From positions 1 through 43,493 of the forward strand of contig JAHJLN010000240.1 in NCBI GenBank assembly GCA_018821715.1: a stretch of 43,493 nucleotides of DNA, in the 5' to 3' direction. The DNA comes from Pseudomonadota bacterium (GTDB lineage: Bacteria; Desulfobacterota; Desulfobacteria; Desulfobacterales; Desulfobacteraceae). Both the position numbers and the translations under genes were made by a program. Numbering within the stretch: the stretch's first letter is position 1; every line of letters starts with the position of its first letter. This document shows, in pieces, positions 33,806 through 43,156 of this stretch. Under the pieces are notes generated by a model that did no database searches, was not told the origin of the DNA, and worked only from the letters and a program-made list of their open reading frames with translations.

Positions 33806-33893
33806 TATTATAAAAAACATTGTGGGGAAGTAACTAAAATAAAACTTATAAAAAATATAGTTTGATGGTCCGATTCAAAAGCCTGATTATGAT
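33806..33893. repeat. Diverged direct repeat, copy B
   Basis: Second copy of the repeat at 32911-33003, in the same orientation and about 900 bases away, with small gaps. It lies about 120 bases past the stop of the minus-strand gene at 34011-34370. Confidence 0.55.
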
Positions 33894-34010
33894 TTTTATT
33901 ATCAAAAAGCACAGATAATTTTGCTAATATCTCTTCCGTTTAAGAATTCACAATTTTAAGAGTAATTGGAAAACTTTCATCTTGCTTTTCTGAATCCGCC
34001 TGACAATTTG

Positions 34011-34370
34011 TCAATAGTTTCCCTGCATGATGCAAGGCAATGTATAAGCATTTACTGTTGAAGTAATGAATTTTCTATCGCCAAAATATTCTTTATTTAA
34101 CCAGATTAATTTCAAGTATGAAGGTCCCCAGCAGTGTTCGCATTGCTTGAATATGGCTAATAAATCTGCAAAACTTTCTTTGGCATTAAGTCTTAACTTC
34201 ATCTCAATGACATCGTATTCGATTTGAATATTACCTCTATCTTGGCATCTAATAAGACTTCCACAAAGCTGATGAGATTCTTCTGGAAGGCTATCATACC
34301 ACCAGTTTATGATTTTATATAGAAATAAAGTGTTCCTTGGTTCCCGAATTGGTGATGGTCTATTCAACAC
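34011..34370 (-). CDS. Hypothetical protein, possibly coupled to the secreted-protein gene
   Basis: A 119-residue open frame rich in aromatic residues: 'YKIINWWYDSLPEESHQLCGS', 'NIQIEYDVIEMKLRLNAKESFADLLAIF', 'LIWLNKEYFG'. No family recognised; the pattern of mixed helix and strand looks like a real globular protein. The start is GTG 34370, overlapping the stop of the upstream gene by 11 bases, with only a weak ribosome binding site. No signal peptide. It may be a partner of the secreted protein, or a chance frame; confidence is limited. Confidence 0.45.
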   Translation of the reverse strand: MLNRPSPIREPRNTLFLYKIINWWYDSLPEESHQLCGSLIRCQDRGNIQIEYDVIEMKLRLNAKESFADLLAIFKQCEHCWGPSYLKLIWLNKEYFGDRKFITSTVNAYTLPCIMQGNY

Positions 34371-35346
34371 GAGGCTTTTTTGATGGCGCCTTTCCGCTGA
34401 TTTGGCATCCTGTCCAATGCGTGAGCCCTATGTATCGGAATTGACGGCAGTTCGGATAAGCCTCATGAACTGCCTCACCTGACATCAGTGATGGATGATT
34501 TTTACCCTTTTCAATATACCAGATATAAGTTTTCAGCTTACCGTCAGGCGCATGACCGGTTGTAACTAATTTAAAGCGGGAACCTTCGTCAGTGAACCGG
34601 CCCGGAGAAATGGAACTCAGATTCCAGTCCGTCCAAAGAATCTGGTTCCCCTCCCGCCAGATCACAATATTTACTGTATGCATCAAGGTAACCGGATCGG
34701 AGCATTGGTAAGCACCGAGCCAATCGCCGATAAAAACATCTGCTGCCGGAGGAGCTGTGGTCTGATTATCGGGTGGAAGGATATCCTCTTGTGATCCGAA
34801 ACGCACGAATTCACCTGCAAATTTATTGCCGCTGCGATACACGCATGCACAATCCGCCCCTTGTGCCGGACAATTTGCCCCTTTTCGAACCGTAAACTGG
34901 GCAACATAGGGACGATTCGGAACAGAATAGGTAAATTCCACACGAGCGTTTCCCAGGCCGTCAGTATCCAGCAAACCAAAATCCCAACCGCCCATCAGGG
35001 TAGCTGTTCTTCCCTCTCGGCTTAATGTGGATTTTCCTCCACCAAACCCTTTACCGCCAAATTGTGTAATATTGGGAAGCTTCTCCCCTTCAGGTTCAAA
35101 AAAATGGATTCCGGCTGTAAAAGAATGATCAGGTCTGGCCCCGTTTAGCTCAAACACAAATCTCACAATTATTTTACCCTTGCTGGAAGGCGTAGTACTC
35201 CAAAGAACCCGACCCGTACTTAAAGGAAATGAAGAATCATCCCAGCCTGGTGTCAAGGTCGCATCACCCGTTAACCCGTATGCGTTTACCATTAGGATTG
35301 AACCCATCGCTATAATCAAACTGCTTGTCAAAATCCATTGTTTCAT
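34360..35346 (-). CDS. Secreted protein of unknown function
   Basis: A clear signal peptide (MKQWILTSSLIIAMGSILMVNAYG) with cleavage likely after residue 22-24. The mature part has two beta-rich halves. The first (about 25-155) includes 'IIVRFVFELNGARPDHSFTA' and a Gly-rich 'FGGKGFGGGKS'. After a Cys-rich turn (NCPAQGADCACVY) and a Pro/Thr linker, the second (about 205-320) has 'FIGDWLGAYQCSDP' and 'IVIWREGNQILWTDWNL', resembling lipocalin-like secreted domains. Several Cys suggest disulfides. Start ATG 35346 has a GAGGG site. No family could be named. Confidence 0.7.
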   Translation of the reverse strand: MKQWILTSSLIIAMGSILMVNAYGLTGDATLTPGWDDSSFPLSTGRVLWSTTPSSKGKIIVRFVFELNGARPDHSFTAGIHFFEPEGEKLPNITQFGGKGFGGGKSTLSREGRTATLMGGWDFGLLDTDGLGNARVEFTYSVPNRPYVAQFTVRKGANCPAQGADCACVYRSGNKFAGEFVRFGSQEDILPPDNQTTAPPAADVFIGDWLGAYQCSDPVTLMHTVNIVIWREGNQILWTDWNLSSISPGRFTDEGSRFKLVTTGHAPDGKLKTYIWYIEKGKNHPSLMSGEAVHEAYPNCRQFRYIGLTHWTGCQISGKAPSKKPRVE

Positions 35347-35429
35347 GTCAGTTCCCTCATCGCCAATATTATCAGTTCATGTGTGTTTTAACAGTTCTCA
35401 GACATTTCTTTTGTTCAAAAAAAACACGA

Positions 35430-36296
35430 TTAAGTTCCCATAGTAATCTCAAAGAAGGCTTGGATTTCATCTTTTTTTTTCCGGATCTGATCAACAATCA
35501 ATTCTAGTTTGCCTTGACTAAGCCCTAATACGGACAGGGAATTTTCAGGTATGGTTGGGCTCAAGCTTCCCCGAAGCCCTACACCGGCCTTTTGTGTTAT
35601 ATAGTCTGCCAGGGCAATAATGTAAGAATGGTGTTTGAATTCAATGGGTGCTGAATAAGGATTATGATGAAAACGACAGGGTAAAACGATGGAATTTGGA
35701 AAATTCCATCGTTTCATTAAAAGAGCCGAAAGTATAGCATGATCCAATTTGAATATTGCATTTTCAGCGTATTGTAATGTTTTTTTTTTCTCTTCAGCAA
35801 ATGTTTGGACGGCTTTGTACTCTTCCTTAAAATATACTGAAAAAATAATCTTTCCAATATCATGAAGCAGTGCTGGAATAAAAATTTTATTGGCGATTCC
35901 AGGATTTGTTCTGTTGGCAAGTTCTTTTGATGAAGTTGCCACACCAATGCTGTGTATCCATAAGGCACTCATATTTAAACTCATTCCAGATGCATCCTTG
36001 AAGGAAGATAAAAGCTCCATACCAAGTGCAATGCCAATAATTTCATCAAATCCTATAACAGTAATGGCTCTTTTTATACTTTCAACTTTTGTTTTTTGTG
36101 AATAATATATGGAATTGGATAGCTTTATTAATTTGCTTGTCATGGCTTGGTCATAGGAGATAACTTCTCCAAGTTCATCGATTGTCGATGCTTTATCTGA
36201 AGCAACACTGATAATTTTATTAATGACAACCGGAAGTGTTGGCAAATCACTGTTCTTTTTTTGAACTATTTTTAAAACTTCTGCTTTGATAATCAT
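35430..36296 (-). CDS. HDOD-domain protein
   Basis: HDOD is a degenerate relative of HD phosphohydrolases found in signalling proteins. The sequence has 'DLPTLPVVINKIISV' at the start, 'SYDQAMTSKLIKLSNSIYY' and 'SIKRAITVIGFDEI'. The HD-like 'IPALLHDIGKIIF' and later 'FHHNP' follow. At 288 residues it is a lone HDOD domain without a receiver or GGDEF domain. Its role is probably in a regulatory cascade, but targets are unknown. It stands alone with about 80-110 bases of space on either side. Confidence 0.9.
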   Translation of the reverse strand: MIIKAEVLKIVQKKNSDLPTLPVVINKIISVASDKASTIDELGEVISYDQAMTSKLIKLSNSIYYSQKTKVESIKRAITVIGFDEIIGIALGMELLSSFKDASGMSLNMSALWIHSIGVATSSKELANRTNPGIANKIFIPALLHDIGKIIFSVYFKEEYKAVQTFAEEKKKTLQYAENAIFKLDHAILSALLMKRWNFPNSIVLPCRFHHNPYSAPIEFKHHSYIIALADYITQKAGVGLRGSLSPTIPENSLSVLGLSQGKLELIVDQIRKKKDEIQAFFEITMGT

Positions 36297-36402
36297 TTCT
36301 TTTTTCCCATGTAGGCAATTATATTCCGATAATGTTTTAAAAAGTAGTCAAGATAATTTCACATAAGTCTACCATAAGCAGGTTTTTTTTTACAACCGGT
36401 AA

Positions 36403-38670
36403 TTATAGCTGTTGTTTGAAGTGACAATCCTTTTCAGGACATTTTAAAAACTTTCCTTCCCTTTTGGTCTCTTTTTCAACAAGATAGGGAGAACTGCAAT
36501 CAGGACAAGCTTTATTCTGGGGTTTATCCCATGAGGCAAATGTGCAATCCGGGTAGTTTGAGCAGCCAAAAAATATTTTCCCTCTTTTTGATTTTTTTTC
36601 TAAAATGGTTCCGGAACAATTTGTTTGAATGCACTTTACGCCAGTGTCTTTACCACTTTGTTCACCATTGACAGATTCGGTATGCTTACACTCAGGATAT
36701 CCGGTGCAGGCGAGAAAAGGGCCGAAACGGCCTTCTTTTTGAACCATGGGTTTTCCACACAAGCTGCAGTCTTTAACTTTGGTGTTGTCTATAATTTTTT
36801 CAACAATTGAAATATGGCCTTTTTCATCTCGAAGATAATTGCTGGTAAATGAACAGTCAGGGTATCCGGTACAGGCGAGGAAATGACCGTTTCTGCCGAT
36901 TTTTATATTCAATTGCTTCCCACAGGACGGACAGTTCAGATCTGTATCAACCCCGACGCCTTTTACACTGACCATCTGTTCACCTGCTGCATCCAGGTAT
37001 TTTTTGAAAGATGCATAAAAATCAGTTAAAAGCTGGACTTCTTGTAAATTACCGCTTTCAACATTGTCAAGGTTGGTTTCCATCTGGGCAGTAAAAGAGA
37101 TATTTAAAACAGTTGGAAAACAAGTGACCAAAAGATCATTTACAATAAATCCGAGTTCACTGGGAATAAAAAATCGATTGATAAGGTCAACATAGCCTTT
37201 ATCCCTGATGACGGATAAAATGGAGGCATAGGTACTGGGTCGGCCGATACCGTTTTTTTCAAGCTCTTTGACCAATGATGCCTCGGAAAACCGTGGCGGC
37301 GGCTTTGTGAAATGTTGTTTGGGAAGAATCTTTATTGTTTTTAAAGCTGCCCCGACTATTGCATCGGGCAGTGCCTGTATTTCTTTTTCAGCTGACTCCT
37401 GATCTTGGGAATAAAGGCTCATGAAACCAGGAAACCTCACGGTTGAACCGCTGACAGAAAACAGATACTTATCTGTGGCCTGAATCAAAATTGTTTTTTG
37501 ATCAATAATGGCCTGAGCCATTTGTGATGCAACAAATCGTTTCCATATCAGATCATAGAGTTGAAACTGATCCGGCGTTAAAAAATTTTTAAGCGCTTGG
37601 GGTGTATGGGATATTGATGTGGGTCGTATGGCTTCATGGGCATCCTGGACTTTGTTTTTGTTTTTAAAGAATCGGGGTTTTTTTAATGCAAAGTCGTTTC
37701 CAAAGGTCTCACTAATAAATTTTTGTGCTTCTTGGGCCGCATCCGGTGCAATTCTGGTAGAATCCGTACGCATATAGGTGATCAGACCTTCAGGCCCCCC
37801 TGTTCCGATCTCAATACCTTCATACAGCTGTTGTGCAACAATCATTGTTTTTCGAGCGGAAAATCTTAAACGATTGATGGCATCCTGTTGCAGCTTGCTG
37901 GTAATAAAAGGGGGGGCGGGCGTTCGTTTGATTGTTTTGGTCTTTATCTCATGGATGACAAATTGTGCTGTTTCAAGATCCTCTAAAATAGCGGATGCTT
38001 GCTCCTGGTTTTCAATTTTTGCTTTTTTGTTGTTGATTTTAATAAGGCCGGCATTAAATTCAGGGGGATACTGGGCAAGAAGATCGGCCGTGATGGTCCA
38101 GAATTCTTCCGGAACAAATTTTCTGATTTCTCTTTCCCTGTCACAGATAATTTTAACCGCAACGGATTGAACTCTTCCGGCACTTAATCCTCTTTGGACT
38201 TTTTGCCATAATAAAGGAGAAATCTGATACCCCACAATCCGGTCAAGTTTTCTTCTTGCCTGCTGCGCATCATATTTGTCAACATCAGGTTCCTTTGTAT
38301 GCTGCAATGCCTCCTGAATGCCTTTTTTTGTTAATTCATGAATCAGAACACGATGAAAAATCCGGTCTTTTTTCTTTAAAATATCCATAATATGGAATGC
38401 AATGGCTTCCCCCTCGCGGTCAGGGTCAGGGGCAAGATAAATTTCATTGGTATCCTTGGCCAGGTTTTTTAAATTGGCAATAACTTTGGCTTTGTCTTTT
38501 ATATTGACATATTTGGCTGCAAAATTTTTTTCAATATCTATTCCAAGGGTTTTAACGGGAAGATCCCTGATATGGCCAGCACTTGCACCAACATTAAACT
38601 CTTTTCCCACATATTTTTTTAATGTTTTTATTTTTGTTGGAGATTCGACGATGATAAGGGGTTTTGTCAA
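36403..38670 (-). CDS. topA: DNA topoisomerase I
   Basis: Relaxes negative supercoils. The Toprim domain is at the N-terminus: KPLIIVESPTKIKTLKKYVG, with the acidic triad in 'APDPDREGEAIAFH'. The catalytic tyrosine lies in GLITYMRTDSTRI, and 'QDAHEAIRPTS' and 'NGIGRPSTYASI' are also canonical. The C-terminus has four C4 zinc ribbons: CPSC...CTGYPDC, CSLC...CTGYPEC, CIQTNC...CSNYPDC and CPDC...CPEKDC. 755 residues is typical. Its start overlaps the dprA stop by four bases. Confidence 0.96.
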   Translation of the reverse strand: MTKPLIIVESPTKIKTLKKYVGKEFNVGASAGHIRDLPVKTLGIDIEKNFAAKYVNIKDKAKVIANLKNLAKDTNEIYLAPDPDREGEAIAFHIMDILKKKDRIFHRVLIHELTKKGIQEALQHTKEPDVDKYDAQQARRKLDRIVGYQISPLLWQKVQRGLSAGRVQSVAVKIICDREREIRKFVPEEFWTITADLLAQYPPEFNAGLIKINNKKAKIENQEQASAILEDLETAQFVIHEIKTKTIKRTPAPPFITSKLQQDAINRLRFSARKTMIVAQQLYEGIEIGTGGPEGLITYMRTDSTRIAPDAAQEAQKFISETFGNDFALKKPRFFKNKNKVQDAHEAIRPTSISHTPQALKNFLTPDQFQLYDLIWKRFVASQMAQAIIDQKTILIQATDKYLFSVSGSTVRFPGFMSLYSQDQESAEKEIQALPDAIVGAALKTIKILPKQHFTKPPPRFSEASLVKELEKNGIGRPSTYASILSVIRDKGYVDLINRFFIPSELGFIVNDLLVTCFPTVLNISFTAQMETNLDNVESGNLQEVQLLTDFYASFKKYLDAAGEQMVSVKGVGVDTDLNCPSCGKQLNIKIGRNGHFLACTGYPDCSFTSNYLRDEKGHISIVEKIIDNTKVKDCSLCGKPMVQKEGRFGPFLACTGYPECKHTESVNGEQSGKDTGVKCIQTNCSGTILEKKSKRGKIFFGCSNYPDCTFASWDKPQNKACPDCSSPYLVEKETKREGKFLKCPEKDCHFKQQL

Positions 38671-39803
38671 TGGTGTTCCTCCGAGATAGAATAATAATTA
38701 CCCTGATGGCGATTTGCTTTGCCTTCCAATTCCAAATCAAGCAATTGAGATGTGACCTTGGAACACTCCATCCCGCTTTTTTCAATGAGTACATCAATAT
38801 GCACAGGATAGGGTTCTAAAAAATTTATAATTTCATGTTCATTTGGTTTACAGCTTTTATCATGGGGTGTTTTTTGATTTTGTAAACATACCTGAGGATA
38901 ATTTTCTTTTTTTTCATGAATAAAATGATGGAGCTCATCAATAATATCCATTTCATTTTCCACAAGCTTTGCCCCTTGCTTTAGCAGAGAATGCGTGCCC
39001 TCACTTTTTTTCGATTTTATGCTTCCGGGAACCGCAAACACCTCCCGGTTATATTCAGTGGCCAGCCGGGCAGTGATTAGAGAACCGCTTCTCTTTGCAG
39101 CTTCAACAATAACGCTGCCACAGGACAGGCCTGCAATGATTCGATTTCGAATGGGAAAATTTTTTGGAAATGGATCCGTATTTATTTTAAATTCCGAAAA
39201 AACAGTACCGTTTTCTGCAATAGCCTGAAAAAGAGGGTTGTTTTCCCGGGGATATATTTTATTTAATCCTGAACCCATCACAGCAATGGTCTTTCCTTTT
39301 GCATTCAAGGCACCTTTATGTGCCATGGCATCAATTCCTCTTGCCAGGCCGCTGACAATCTGAAATCCTTTTTTGGCAAGGCGATAGGAAAGATTTTCAG
39401 ACGTACTTAACCCATAAGATGTCGCATTTCTTGATCCAATAATAGAAATACACGGAGCGCTGTTATCTATCTTTCCAAGATATGTCAGATACGGCGGCGG
39501 ATCTGAAATCTGTTTTAGCAAAACAGGATAAAAAGCATCGGTCAACGTAACAATTTGAATGTTTTTTTTAAAAATAAACTCCAGTTCTTTTTTTGCGCTA
39601 TCTTGAAATATTTGATGGTGTGTAATGCCGTTAATAATTTTTGAAGATATTTTTTCAACCTGTCTGAGCTGACTTTCAGAGGCCTTTAAAACCGTTTCAG
39701 GCGATTGAAAATGATCGATTAATTTTTTATACATTGTATTACCCAGAAACGGGATTTCCCGCAGCGTAAACCAGGGTAGATATTTTTCAAAAGAATCGGG
39801 CAT
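38667..39803 (-). CDS. dprA: DNA-processing protein DprA/Smf
   Basis: Loads RecA on incoming single-stranded DNA in competent cells and is widespread in non-competent species. The N-terminal helical domain is followed by the Rossmann domain: SIIGSRNATSYG, 'IVSGLARGIDAMAHKGAL', GKTIAVMGSGLNKIYPREN, 'FPIRNRIIAGLSCGSVIVEAA' and GSLITARLATEYNREVFAVPGS. A C-terminal winged-helix-like domain of about 60 residues (MECSKVTSQLLDLELEGKANRHQGNYY) ends the protein. 378 residues. It follows the cpoB-like gene by 14 bases and overlaps topA, a common topA-dprA pairing. Confidence 0.95.
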   Translation of the reverse strand: MPDSFEKYLPWFTLREIPFLGNTMYKKLIDHFQSPETVLKASESQLRQVEKISSKIINGITHHQIFQDSAKKELEFIFKKNIQIVTLTDAFYPVLLKQISDPPPYLTYLGKIDNSAPCISIIGSRNATSYGLSTSENLSYRLAKKGFQIVSGLARGIDAMAHKGALNAKGKTIAVMGSGLNKIYPRENNPLFQAIAENGTVFSEFKINTDPFPKNFPIRNRIIAGLSCGSVIVEAAKRSGSLITARLATEYNREVFAVPGSIKSKKSEGTHSLLKQGAKLVENEMDIIDELHHFIHEKKENYPQVCLQNQKTPHDKSCKPNEHEIINFLEPYPVHIDVLIEKSGMECSKVTSQLLDLELEGKANRHQGNYYSISEEHH

Positions 39804-39817
39804 TCTTAAAATGGGAT

Positions 39818-40516
39818 TTATTCAAAACTCCTTAGTTTTTCTTGAGCTTTTTCAGCAGCCGGTGAAAAAGGGTATTTTTTGAGCACTTTTTTTAAATAGT
39901 GATGAGCCCTGTTGGTATCATTTACGGATAAATATGAATATCCCAGTTTTAAAATTGCATCTGGAACTTTTTCTGATGCAGGGTATTTGGTTTCAAGATC
40001 TTTGAATACCAAAATTGCTTTTTCATAATCTCCCAGAGAATAGTGGCACTCACCCAGCCAATAGACGGCATTGTCTGCCAGACTATGGTCGGGATGCTGT
40101 TTGATAAACTCGGTAAACAATGTGGCAGCATTTAAAAAGTTATCTTCAATGAGAAGTGTTCTTGCTTTTCCATAGAGAACAGCCGGGTTTGTATATTCAA
40201 TTTTATACTGAATAGGAGCTACCGGAGGGGTGTTTTTTTCAAGAAGTGCAATCTTTTTTTCCAGGTTCAAGATATTATCCTGAAGTTTTACTATGGTGGT
40301 ATCCTTAGCCTCCATTTGAAGCGTCAAATTTTTCTGATCCTGCTTGATATCTGAAAGTTCTGATTCAACACGGGATAAGCTTATCTGCTCGGCAGTTTGT
40401 GGGTCTTTGTTTCCCGGGCCTTTTTTAAAATAATTCATAGAGCCGCAGGAAACAAAGAAAAACAACAGGGCAAGAAGACAAACACTTTTACATAAACGAT
40501 TTTTCAAGCAGGGCAT
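39818..40516 (-). CDS. cpoB: CpoB/YbgF-like lipoprotein with coiled coil and TPR repeats
   Basis: In the ATG-40516 frame the protein starts MPCLKNRLCKSVCLLALLFFFVSC, a signal with lipobox FVSC. A coiled coil of about 65 residues follows (SRVESELSDIKQDQKNLTLQM and on). Three tetratricopeptide repeats come next (LYGKARTLLIEDNFLNAATLF, AVYWLGECHYSLGDYEKAILVF, AILKLGYSYLSVNDTNRAHHYL). This is the layout of CpoB, which links the Tol-Pal system to peptidoglycan synthesis in Escherichia coli. Here it follows secF by four bases rather than tol genes. A longer frame starting at 40597 lies inside secF and adds no family residues. Confidence 0.85.
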   Translation of the reverse strand: MPCLKNRLCKSVCLLALLFFFVSCGSMNYFKKGPGNKDPQTAEQISLSRVESELSDIKQDQKNLTLQMEAKDTTIVKLQDNILNLEKKIALLEKNTPPVAPIQYKIEYTNPAVLYGKARTLLIEDNFLNAATLFTEFIKQHPDHSLADNAVYWLGECHYSLGDYEKAILVFKDLETKYPASEKVPDAILKLGYSYLSVNDTNRAHHYLKKVLKKYPFSPAAEKAQEKLRSFE

Positions 40517-40520
40517 AACA

Positions 40521-41552
40521 TTACCTTTTGCTGACAGCAAGAACAATTGGGCTTGCCACAAATATTGAAGAATATGTACCGACAAAAATACCCACAATCA
40601 TGGCAAATGCAAAATTATGGATAATTTCACCGCCAAGAAAATATAATGCAAAAAGGACGATTAATGTTGTCAACGAAGTTAAAATGGTTCTTGAAAGCGT
40701 TTCATTGATACTTTTGTTAAACAACAGCGGCAGCGCACTCGCTGTTTTTGCGCCTTTAATATTTTCTCTGATCCGGTCAAATACAATGATGGTGTCATTT
40801 AACGAATACCCGATAATAGTTAAAAGTGCTGCAATAATCGGTAAAGAAAAATCCAGGTTCAGGATTGAAAAAATCCCTACGGTTATCACAACATCGTGTA
40901 ACAGCGCCACAATCGCACCCATGGCGTATTTGAGCTGCAAGACCCAAAATAATATCAGCGTTACAACTAAGGCTGCTGTAATGAGAACAATGATACTGAC
41001 ATTAAATACAGATAGAAAATAGACTGCCGTCATCAGAGAACCCGCTGTCACAGCTGATAAGATCAATTTCTGTTCAAATCTGCCTGAAATATAGATGGTG
41101 ATAAAAAGTAAAGAATAAAAAATGGCTAAAAGTGCACTTTTCCTTAAATCTTTACCCACCTGAGGTCCAACCATTTCCACTCTTCTGATTTCAGGGTCGA
41201 TTCCGGTTGATGCTTTGACCGCCTGGGCTATGGATTGCGATAATCCCTTGCTGGTCATTTCAGAGTTGCTGGTCCGAATTAAAAATTCATGATCCTCAGC
41301 CAGTCCGAAATTTTGCACTGACGCGTCTTTAAGGCCAACGTTTGACAAACCGTCTCGTATTTTCCCAACAGCCACTTCTTGGGAAAATTTAATTTGGATT
41401 AATGTCCCGCCAACAAAATCAATTCCATAGTTTGGTCCCTTATGAACAATAAGAGAGCCAATGCTTAAAAGAATCAAAATGATGGATATAGCATATCCAA
41501 TATTGTGTTTACCGATAAAGTCTATGTTGATATCAGACTTGATGAGCTGCAT
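40521..41552 (-). CDS. secF: SecF, protein translocase accessory subunit
   Basis: SecF forms a complex with SecD that uses the proton motive force to pull proteins through SecYEG. An N-terminal membrane segment precedes the periplasmic domain with 'GPNYGIDFVGGTLIQIKF'. Five more segments follow in the C-terminal half, with 'ALLTIIGYSLNDTIIVFDRIREN' and 'INETLSRTILTSLTTLIVLFALYFLGG'. 343 residues is slightly longer than the typical 300-320. ATG 41552 follows an AGGA site. It is 12 bases after secD and 4 before cpoB. Confidence 0.95.
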   Translation of the reverse strand: MQLIKSDINIDFIGKHNIGYAISIILILLSIGSLIVHKGPNYGIDFVGGTLIQIKFSQEVAVGKIRDGLSNVGLKDASVQNFGLAEDHEFLIRTSNSEMTSKGLSQSIAQAVKASTGIDPEIRRVEMVGPQVGKDLRKSALLAIFYSLLFITIYISGRFEQKLILSAVTAGSLMTAVYFLSVFNVSIIVLITAALVVTLILFWVLQLKYAMGAIVALLHDVVITVGIFSILNLDFSLPIIAALLTIIGYSLNDTIIVFDRIRENIKGAKTASALPLLFNKSINETLSRTILTSLTTLIVLFALYFLGGEIIHNFAFAMIVGIFVGTYSSIFVASPIVLAVSKR

Positions 41553-41564
41553 TATATATTTCCT

Positions 41565-43136
41565 TTATATACTTATTGTAGACGATTGTTTGCGTTTAAG
41601 AACCAACTCAAAAATAATTTTTGAGACAACCAGTGCGGTAAAAAGACTTGCAACAATGCCAAGGCCAAGTGTAACGGCAAAGCCTTTAATCTGGCTCGTA
41701 CCAAACTGGTAAAGAACCAGGGCTGCAATAAGGGTGGTGACATTGGCATCAAGGATGGTTAAGCTAGCCCTGTCAAAACCTGCGTGAACAGATGCCAGAG
41801 CAGTTTTTCCAGCCCTGAGCTCTTCTCTGATTCTTTCAAAAATAATCACATTGGCATCCACAGCCATACCGATTGTCAAAATGATGCCTGCGATTCCGGG
41901 CAGGGTTAAGGTTGCCTGGAAGGCAGCAAGTCCGCCTCCGATCAGAATGATATTAATAATCAAAGCCAGATCAGCGATTAAACCGGCACCTTTATAGTAT
42001 ATGACCATAAACAGGATCACAAGAAGCCCGCCGATAACCATTGAAACAAGACCCATGCGGACGGAATCCGCACCAAGCGTGGGACCCACTGTTCTCTCTT
42101 CAATGATGGTGACAGGTGCCGGCAAAGAACCGGCTCTCAGCGCAATGGCAAGATCCTTTGCTTCATTCAATGTAAAACTGCCGGTGATGACTGCCTTTCC
42201 CCCGGCGATTCTGTCCTGAATGGTTGGGGCCGAGTATACTGATTTATCCAGCACAATGGCCAGCCGTTTATGGATATTTTCCCCGGTGATCCGGTCAAAA
42301 ATCCTGGCACCCTTTCGGTTGAATGCAATGCCTACCTGGGGCTGTTGATATTGGTCAAACTCAACTCTTGCATCGGTTAAGAGGCTGCCGTCCAAAAGAA
42401 TTCTTTTTTGAATTAAAAAAGCAACCTTGCTGGATGTACCCGAACCTGGATCAACCTTATTCTGATACAGTATTTCATCTCCTACAGGCGGTGTTCCATT
42501 AGCAGCCAGATTAACATCCGCGTCTTCATCAACCAGTTGGAATGTCAATTGGGCTGTTTTTCCGATAAGATCTTTTGCCCTCTCAGGATCTTTTATACCC
42601 GGAAGCTGCAACAGGATCCTGTTTTCGCCCTGTATTCTGATATCCGGCTCACTCACGCCAAACTCATCAACCCTGTTGCGAATGGTTTCAAGTGCCTGTT
42701 CAGTTGCCATCTTTTTAATGGTGTCGATTTCTTTTTCCTGCAGGGCTAATTTATAAGAAATAATATTATTATCCGTATGAGGAGTTTGGGTAACAAGATT
42801 TTCAAAATCTTTTGAAATAACAGTCTCAAATCCTGATTTGTCTTCACCACTTTGGAATTTTGCAAGAATAGAGTTGTCATTCAGACGGGAAATGCCTAAG
42901 TGTTTCACACCCTTTTCTCTAAGTCGTTTTTTGATTTCCTGTACGGTTCTTTCAACCTCTGCTTCAACCGCTTTGATATTCTGAACCTCCAGTATAAGAT
43001 GCATTCCGCCTTGAAGATCCAACCCCAGGTTGATTTTTTTATGGGGCCAGCAATTAAAGAATGTAGGAAGCAAACAGACAATTGCTGCAACAACAACACA
43101 CAGAATCAATACAGTTTTAAAGGTAAACGGTTTCAA
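41565..43136 (-). CDS. secD: SecD, protein translocase accessory subunit
   Basis: The partner of SecF. A single N-terminal membrane segment is followed by 'INLGLDLQGGMHLILEV', the D1 region, and a large periplasmic domain that includes IRNRVDEFGVSEPDIRIQG and 'LPGIKDPERAKDLIGKTAQL'. The membrane half contains LAIALRAGSLPAPV and GMAVDANVIIFERIREEL. 523 residues, normal. The start is TTG 43136, decided by an AGGAG site eight bases upstream. It is 20 bases after yajC and 12 before secF. Confidence 0.95.
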   Translation of the reverse strand: MKPFTFKTVLILCVVVAAIVCLLPTFFNCWPHKKINLGLDLQGGMHLILEVQNIKAVEAEVERTVQEIKKRLREKGVKHLGISRLNDNSILAKFQSGEDKSGFETVISKDFENLVTQTPHTDNNIISYKLALQEKEIDTIKKMATEQALETIRNRVDEFGVSEPDIRIQGENRILLQLPGIKDPERAKDLIGKTAQLTFQLVDEDADVNLAANGTPPVGDEILYQNKVDPGSGTSSKVAFLIQKRILLDGSLLTDARVEFDQYQQPQVGIAFNRKGARIFDRITGENIHKRLAIVLDKSVYSAPTIQDRIAGGKAVITGSFTLNEAKDLAIALRAGSLPAPVTIIEERTVGPTLGADSVRMGLVSMVIGGLLVILFMVIYYKGAGLIADLALIINIILIGGGLAAFQATLTLPGIAGIILTIGMAVDANVIIFERIREELRAGKTALASVHAGFDRASLTILDANVTTLIAALVLYQFGTSQIKGFAVTLGLGIVASLFTALVVSKIIFELVLKRKQSSTISI

Positions 43137-43156
43137 TCTAATTACTCCTAATGGAT

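Larger units (their letters stand above)
33507..34010. other. 504-base AT-rich region without a gene
   Basis: No coding region was supported on either strand. It contains a perfect 11-bp AT palindrome (33673-33698) and the second copy of the diverged repeat (33806-33893). Confidence 0.6.

Noticed and set aside
32911-33893. Integron attC sites and gene cassettes
   Set aside because: Two small genes each followed by a repeat suggested cassettes, but no GTTRRRY/RYYYAAC pair with proper folding was found and no integrase is present.
32600-35430. Duplicated tRNA 3' end as an island attachment site
   Set aside because: I scanned for the last ~15 bases of either tRNA downstream and found no second copy.
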